A stretch of DNA of 64,000 bases from contig BSBK01014879.1 of the NCBI GenBank assembly GCA_027943335.1, positions 1 through 64,000 on the forward strand, in the 5' to 3' direction. The position numbers and the translations under genes are program-made. Numbering within the stretch: position 1 is the stretch's first letter; every line of letters begins with the position of its first letter. Shown here one piece after another: positions 60,066-64,000 of this stretch. The DNA is from Chamaecyparis obtusa (lineage: Eukaryota > Streptophyta > Pinopsida > Cupressales > Cupressaceae). The notes under the pieces were generated by a model. The model made no database searches and was not told the DNA's origin. It saw nothing but the letters and a program-made list of their open reading frames with translations.

Positions 60066-60938
60066 TTGGAGCCAGGTAAGAGCTTACAATTTGGGAAGGT
60101 AAACACTGAATTAGAAAAGAAAGCTTACACTCAGTTATTCAAAGAATTCAGTGATGTATTTATGTGGCAATATGAGTACCTCAAAGGTTTTGATCCAACC
60201 CTTTCTCAGCACACTATTGAATTAGAACCTAATGCCAAACCAGTGAGGCAAAAACAAAGGCCTATTAATCCCAAACTTGAGCCACTCATGTATAAGGAAG
60301 TGCTCAAATTGATAGAAAGTGGTATCATATACCCCATCAAGCATACTAGTTGGGTTTCCAACCTTCTTCCTATCAGGAAGAAGAATGGGGAGCTGAGGTT
60401 ATGTGTTGACTTCAGGGATCTTAATAGGGCCTCACTAAAAGACTGCCATCCACTACCCTCCATGGAACAAATCTTACAATGTGTCTCTGGATCCAAGATA
60501 TTTTCATTATTGGATGGCTATTTGGGATACAATCAGATCTTGGTTAATGAAGAGGATCAATATAAGACTACATTTACAACCAAGTGGGGAACCATGGCTT
60601 ATCAAAAGATGCCCTTTGGTTTGTCAAATGCAGGTGCTACATTTCAAAAGGCAATGGATATGGCCTTTAAAAGCCTCATGTACAAATTTGTACTGGTCTA
60701 CTTAGATGACATAACTATCTATTCAAAGCATGCAGTAGATCACATCAAACATTTGAGGAAGCTTTTTGAAAGGTGTAGAGAATTTCGGATATCTCTTAAT
60801 CCCAAGAAGTGTGTGTTTGCAGTTCATGAAGGAAAATTGTTGGGATATGTAGTATCCAAAGAAGGGATCACAGTAGATCCTGAGAGAATTGCAGCCATCT
60901 TAGAGCTACCATTGCCACATCATAAGAAAAGTCTCTAA
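60066..60938 (+). pseudogene. pol: Element G reverse transcriptase
   Basis: Blocks in order: EFSDVFMWQYEYLKGFDPTLSQH, KPVRQKQRPINP, VSNLLPIRKKNGELRLCVDFRDLN, KDCHPLPSMEQ, MPFGLSNAGATFQ, then FVLVYLDDITIYS with the YLDD pair (60705-60710), and GYVVSKEGITVDPERIAAI. This is a full-length Ty3/Gypsy RT palm and fingers. TAA at 60936 replaces Gln in what should read SLQSFIGKINFVRRF. The motif at the first catalytic Asp reads SLLDGYLGYNQI. It would copy the element RNA into DNA. Confidence 0.9.
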
Positions 60939-61560
60939 TCTTTCATAGGAAAGATTAATTTTGTTAGGAGGTTCTTGCCTAACATTGCAGATTTACTAAA
61001 GCCTTTGATAGCCATGTTAAAGAATAGTTCAGCTTTTAGTTGGACCAAAGAAGGGAGAGCTAATTTCCAAGCTATTAAAGAGGCCTTAATAGAAGCTCCC
61101 ACCCTCTTAAACCCAAATTTCAATAAGGATTTTATCCTTTATGCTTATCGGGGTCATGATGTTATATCTGCAATGCTGACCCAAGAAAATTCAAATGGGT
61201 TGGAGCAGCCTATTGCTTTCTTTAGCAAAGGTTTAGAAGAGTATGAATAGAGATAATATTTTGTAGAGAAACATGTAGTTGCTGTGGTGAAGAGCCTTAA
61301 AAAGTTTAGATATTTGATGACCCATAGCAGGGTACATTTAAAAGTTACTCATCCAAGTGTCAAAGAATTTTTTCTTTCCAAGGACCTAAATGAGAAAAGA
61401 GTTGGTTGGATCACCAAGGTGACGGAACATGACATAGATATTCAAACTACCAAGCTGGTTAGAGGAAGAGGTCTTTGTGAGAATTTGGCAGGGGATGAGA
61501 GTTCAAAGAAATCAAAGCAAATGGATGCATCTCTGGTTGTGCATTCTATAGAAGAACAAG
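60939..61560 (+). pseudogene. Native RNase H of element G, degenerate
   Basis: Same frame as RT. LPNIADLLKPLIAML, FSWTKEGRANFQAIKEALIEAPTLLNPNF, PIAFFSKGLEEYE and FRYLMTHSRVHLKVTHPSVKEF identify the RT-linked RNase H. The first catalytic position reads LYAYRGHD where active enzymes have a TDAS-type motif. The end carries KLVRGRGLCENLAGDES, like the GQGLCKL block of related plant elements. Stops TAG at 61248 and TAA at 61254 fall in the EYEQRYF-like stretch. Confidence 0.8.
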
Positions 61561-62275
61561 CCAAGGCAACAAGCTGGTTGCCTAATATGATCAATTATTT
61601 GAAGATAGGACAATGTCCTATAGGTTTGGATTCAGCAAAAAGGAGATATTATAGGTTACAATCTATTCCTTTTGTGCTGGTAGATGAAGTTATTTTTAGA
61701 AAGGATCACAATGGTGTCCTTTTGAGATGCATTGATTCAGAAAAGTTAGCTAATGTTCTATTTGAGTTCCATGATGGACCTTCTAGAGGTCACTTTTGTC
61801 CTAGGACTACTGCTTTTAAAATCATGAGGGCTAGATACTATTGACCATCTATCTTTAAGGATAGTCATGATTATGTGAGAAAATGCATCAAGTGTGCCAT
61901 GTTTGTAGGAAAAGAAAGGCTTGCAACCTTGCCCCTACAGCCAGTCAGAATAGAGCAACCCTTCATGAAGTGGGGCATAGATTTCATTGAAATGATTAAT
62001 CCTCCATCTAGTGTAGGACATAAGTGGATAATTACTACAACTGATTATTTCACTAGAAGGATAGAAGCAATTACATTAAAAGAATAAAATGATAATGTTG
62101 TATTGAGGTTTTATGATGACATAATTCATAGATTTGGCATTCCAAATTCAATAATTTCAAATAATGCATTGGCATTCATAGGCCTCAAAGTCTCAAAGTG
62201 GGCAGTCTAGAATGACATCTATCTAAATACCAGTTCAAATTACTACCCCCAAGGCAATGGCTTAGTAGAATCAAC
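61561..62275 (+). pseudogene. Element G integrase, cut by an insertion
   Basis: Same frame. HHCC zinc finger: FHDGPSRGHFCP with two His, then KCIKC. The core has WGIDFIEM with the first catalytic Asp at 61980, TTDYFTRRIEAI, and NYYPQGNGLVES with the catalytic Glu at 62268. The second Asp is lost: SNNALAF instead of SDNG (GAT to AAT at 62159). Stops: TGA at 61842 (Trp in YYWPSIFKD), TAA at 62085, TAG at 62208. The protein is severed seven bases after the Glu codon starts, at the LTR of H. The C-terminal domain is missing. Confidence 0.88.
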
Positions 62276-64000
62276 TATTATACACTGAGTTTGCACCTTG
62301 CCTCAAGCTCTCGTAGTCTTGATAACTCAATATAACATGGGAATCATCTCAAGGTTGTGGGACCTTTGCTAATCAAGATGAAACCTCCAGGTTCTAGGCT
62401 AGTTCCTCTTGGATTCTCACCTTAGTTTTCTCTTCATAGGAAAGTAAATCTTTTGATGGAATAGGATAGAAGGAGTGCATGAAAGGGAAATAATAGGAAA
62501 GAAAACTACCTATTAGGTGATGCACCAAAATGAAATGAATACAATACACTGATGGAACTAGCATGAAGGCTCTCAAATCTAATAGAACACAATCTCCCTA
62601 AATAGGCTTGTATAAGTATTTCATAGGAGGGCCTGGACATAAGACACAACCTATGACTTGCAAGAAAATGTTCTCTTCAGCAAAAGGGCACAAGAATGAG
62701 ATAGAATGACAAGGGGCTGAAGAATACCCACAAACTCACTCAAATCAGATCATACACAGTAGTACACATATAAGCTAAAAGAAAGAAGGGCTCTAGAACT
62801 CCAAGACTTCTCCAATAAAGCCAGTATATTACATTCAATATGAGAAATACAGATAAGGAAAAGACCAAAGGGCAGAACAAATGCCACATATAGCCTCTAT
62901 TAAACCTAAGATTTCAATGAAAGATTACAAGCTGTAAGAGCCAGAGGGCAGAACAAATGCCATAGATAACTCCTAGAAAGAGAAAAACTCTTTTTAAAAA
63001 TCACCAACTCTAAGCTCTACAAGCTCCAAAAAAAATGTTATATACATCCTCAACTGCACACAGGCAGGAATCAAAATTAACCAGGGTTATAGGCTTTACA
63101 ATTTAATAATCATACCCTAGCAGTCAAAATCTGATCATAAATATATATCTGCAACACTAAGTCCAATTAGACATCTATGTTTTCATGCCCATCTCTGTAC
63201 TACATCGCTTGCAGATAAACAACCTAGATTCATCATCTGCCACTGCACAAAAGTCTCACCATGAATGCTAACTGGTACCCTGCTGGGACAAAGAACTGAC
63301 CCCTAACAGCTGCCCAGACCTCTTCATCATTTTTCCATAACTACACATGTCCTGCAACATCAACTCTCAGCTACCTCCCACTCGCAACCAATTCTGTAGA
63401 AAAAAACCCGCAAAAGAAACACACTGCCTTGAAATAGCACTAGTCACAGTCGCATAATATTCTTCTTTAACATTATATTCTTCTTTCTTTTCCTACCCAT
63501 GACCTCAGTCGACAGGTCAATCATCCATATCAGCCTCAGTTCTTAGTCACCTTTGACTTATTCATTAACGATAGTTGAAAATTTACGTCATCTTTCAATC
63601 TCTTTATTTTCCTTAAGTCTTGGGTCCCAGTAGAGCGCATCTACGTTGTTGGCGTACATAGGTTTCCTTTTTTGCCTTGTCGCATGATCGCATGGAAATA
63701 TAATAATCCATGTGATCATGTGACCACTCTATTTTGCCACGCAATATAATATTAAATATTAAACCTTTACTTGCCCGGTTTGTCATATCTGTGCTGTTGG
63801 CACACGCGGGTCCCAACAGACTTCATTGTCGCATGATCACATGGAAATATTTTATTCCATGCAATCATGCGACCGCTTTATCATTGGCACATTGTGGATC
63901 CTAGCCTGGCATGCTAATCGTCTCTGTCCTACTTGGGCTTCATGGTCGCATAATCGCATAGCATTTTTTTATTCTTTGTGATCATGCGACCACTTTACCA
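62276..64000 (-). repeat. Element H LTR, inverted, runs off the window
   Basis: Plus-strand start TATTATACACTGAGTTTGCACC is the reverse complement of the G LTR end, with G mutated to A at the second base. Homology to the G/F LTRs continues on the minus strand. No primer site lies to its left, so this is the outer end of a 3' LTR or a solo LTR. The five bases before it are TCAAC. Hairpin units lie at 63678-63725, 63827-63873 and 63946-63990. No gene in this stretch. Confidence 0.8.

Larger units (their letters stand above)
53933..62275 (+). mobile_element. Element G, Gypsy element with all enzymes, broken
   Basis: 5' LTR 53933-56598 (TGTTGCCC to GTGTATAACA), primer site, gag, protease, archaeal-type RNase H, RT, RNase H and integrase in that order. 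The interior ends inside integrase at 62275, where an inverted LTR of the same group begins. The 3' LTR lies beyond the window. Two reading registers with 12 stops make this copy inactive. RT and gag features fit the Tat/Athila side of plant Gypsy. Confidence 0.88.

Overview
The window reads as nuclear DNA of a seed plant with a large, repeat-rich genome. Every protein trace is plant-like (type 1 lipid transfer protein, Tat/Ogre-type Gypsy elements, Copia, plant L1-type LINE). LTR retrotransposons sit inside other LTR retrotransposons. Gene density is about one plausibly intact host gene in 64 kb. A conifer or other gymnosperm is a reasonable guess, but the sequence alone does not prove it.

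Layout. 260-14994 is a non-autonomous Tat/Ogre-like element (B). A second member of the same family (A, 1789-10024) is inserted in its 5' LTR, with a CGACT target duplication of which one copy reads TGACT. Both have roughly 3 kb LTRs and an arginine-tRNA-type primer site. B codes for gag plus an acidic tail and has no pol. 14995-17766 holds Copia-like debris: a tandem array of imperfect palindromes, a polypurine tract and a 450 bp LTR with a long (TA)n run. 17767-19345 is a broken LINE on the minus strand. 19346-28306 is mostly low-copy AT-rich DNA. It carries the one good host gene, a type 1 non-specific lipid transfer protein (23237-23593) with a TATA box, and a decayed minus-strand reading frame that starts with an RNase H fragment (25424-27640).

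28312-51030 is a single minus-strand composite retroelement bounded by matching short LTRs and a perfect CCCAT target duplication. Read in its own direction it holds a primer site and leader, an inverted copy of that leader (a palindrome), a Copia RT/RNase H remnant, a second LTR type, a second primer site and leader, a glyoxalase/bleomycin-resistance (VOC) host-gene copy with one nonsense codon, a polypurine tract and the end LTR. Later insertions inflated it: element D (29964-39977, ACTAG duplication, serine-rich ORF, no pol), a solo LTR (I, 41440-50775, CTCTT/CTCTC) and, inside that solo LTR, element F (43934-50610, GTAAC duplication, gag only).

51036-53932 is decayed host or Copia DNA. 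53933-62275 is element G, the only Gypsy copy here with protease, RT, RNase H and integrase. Its archaeal-type RNase H lies between protease and RT instead of before integrase. G is cut inside the integrase by the LTR of a related inverted element (H, 62276 to the window end). F gag is closely related to G gag, so F looks like a gag-only dependent of a G-like element. The long LTRs of A, B, F, G, H and I share a recurring quasi-palindrome of about 45 bp, which is the most striking unexplained signal. All retroelement reading frames are broken, largely by stops where Gln or Trp codons are expected, as C-to-T decay of methylated DNA would produce.
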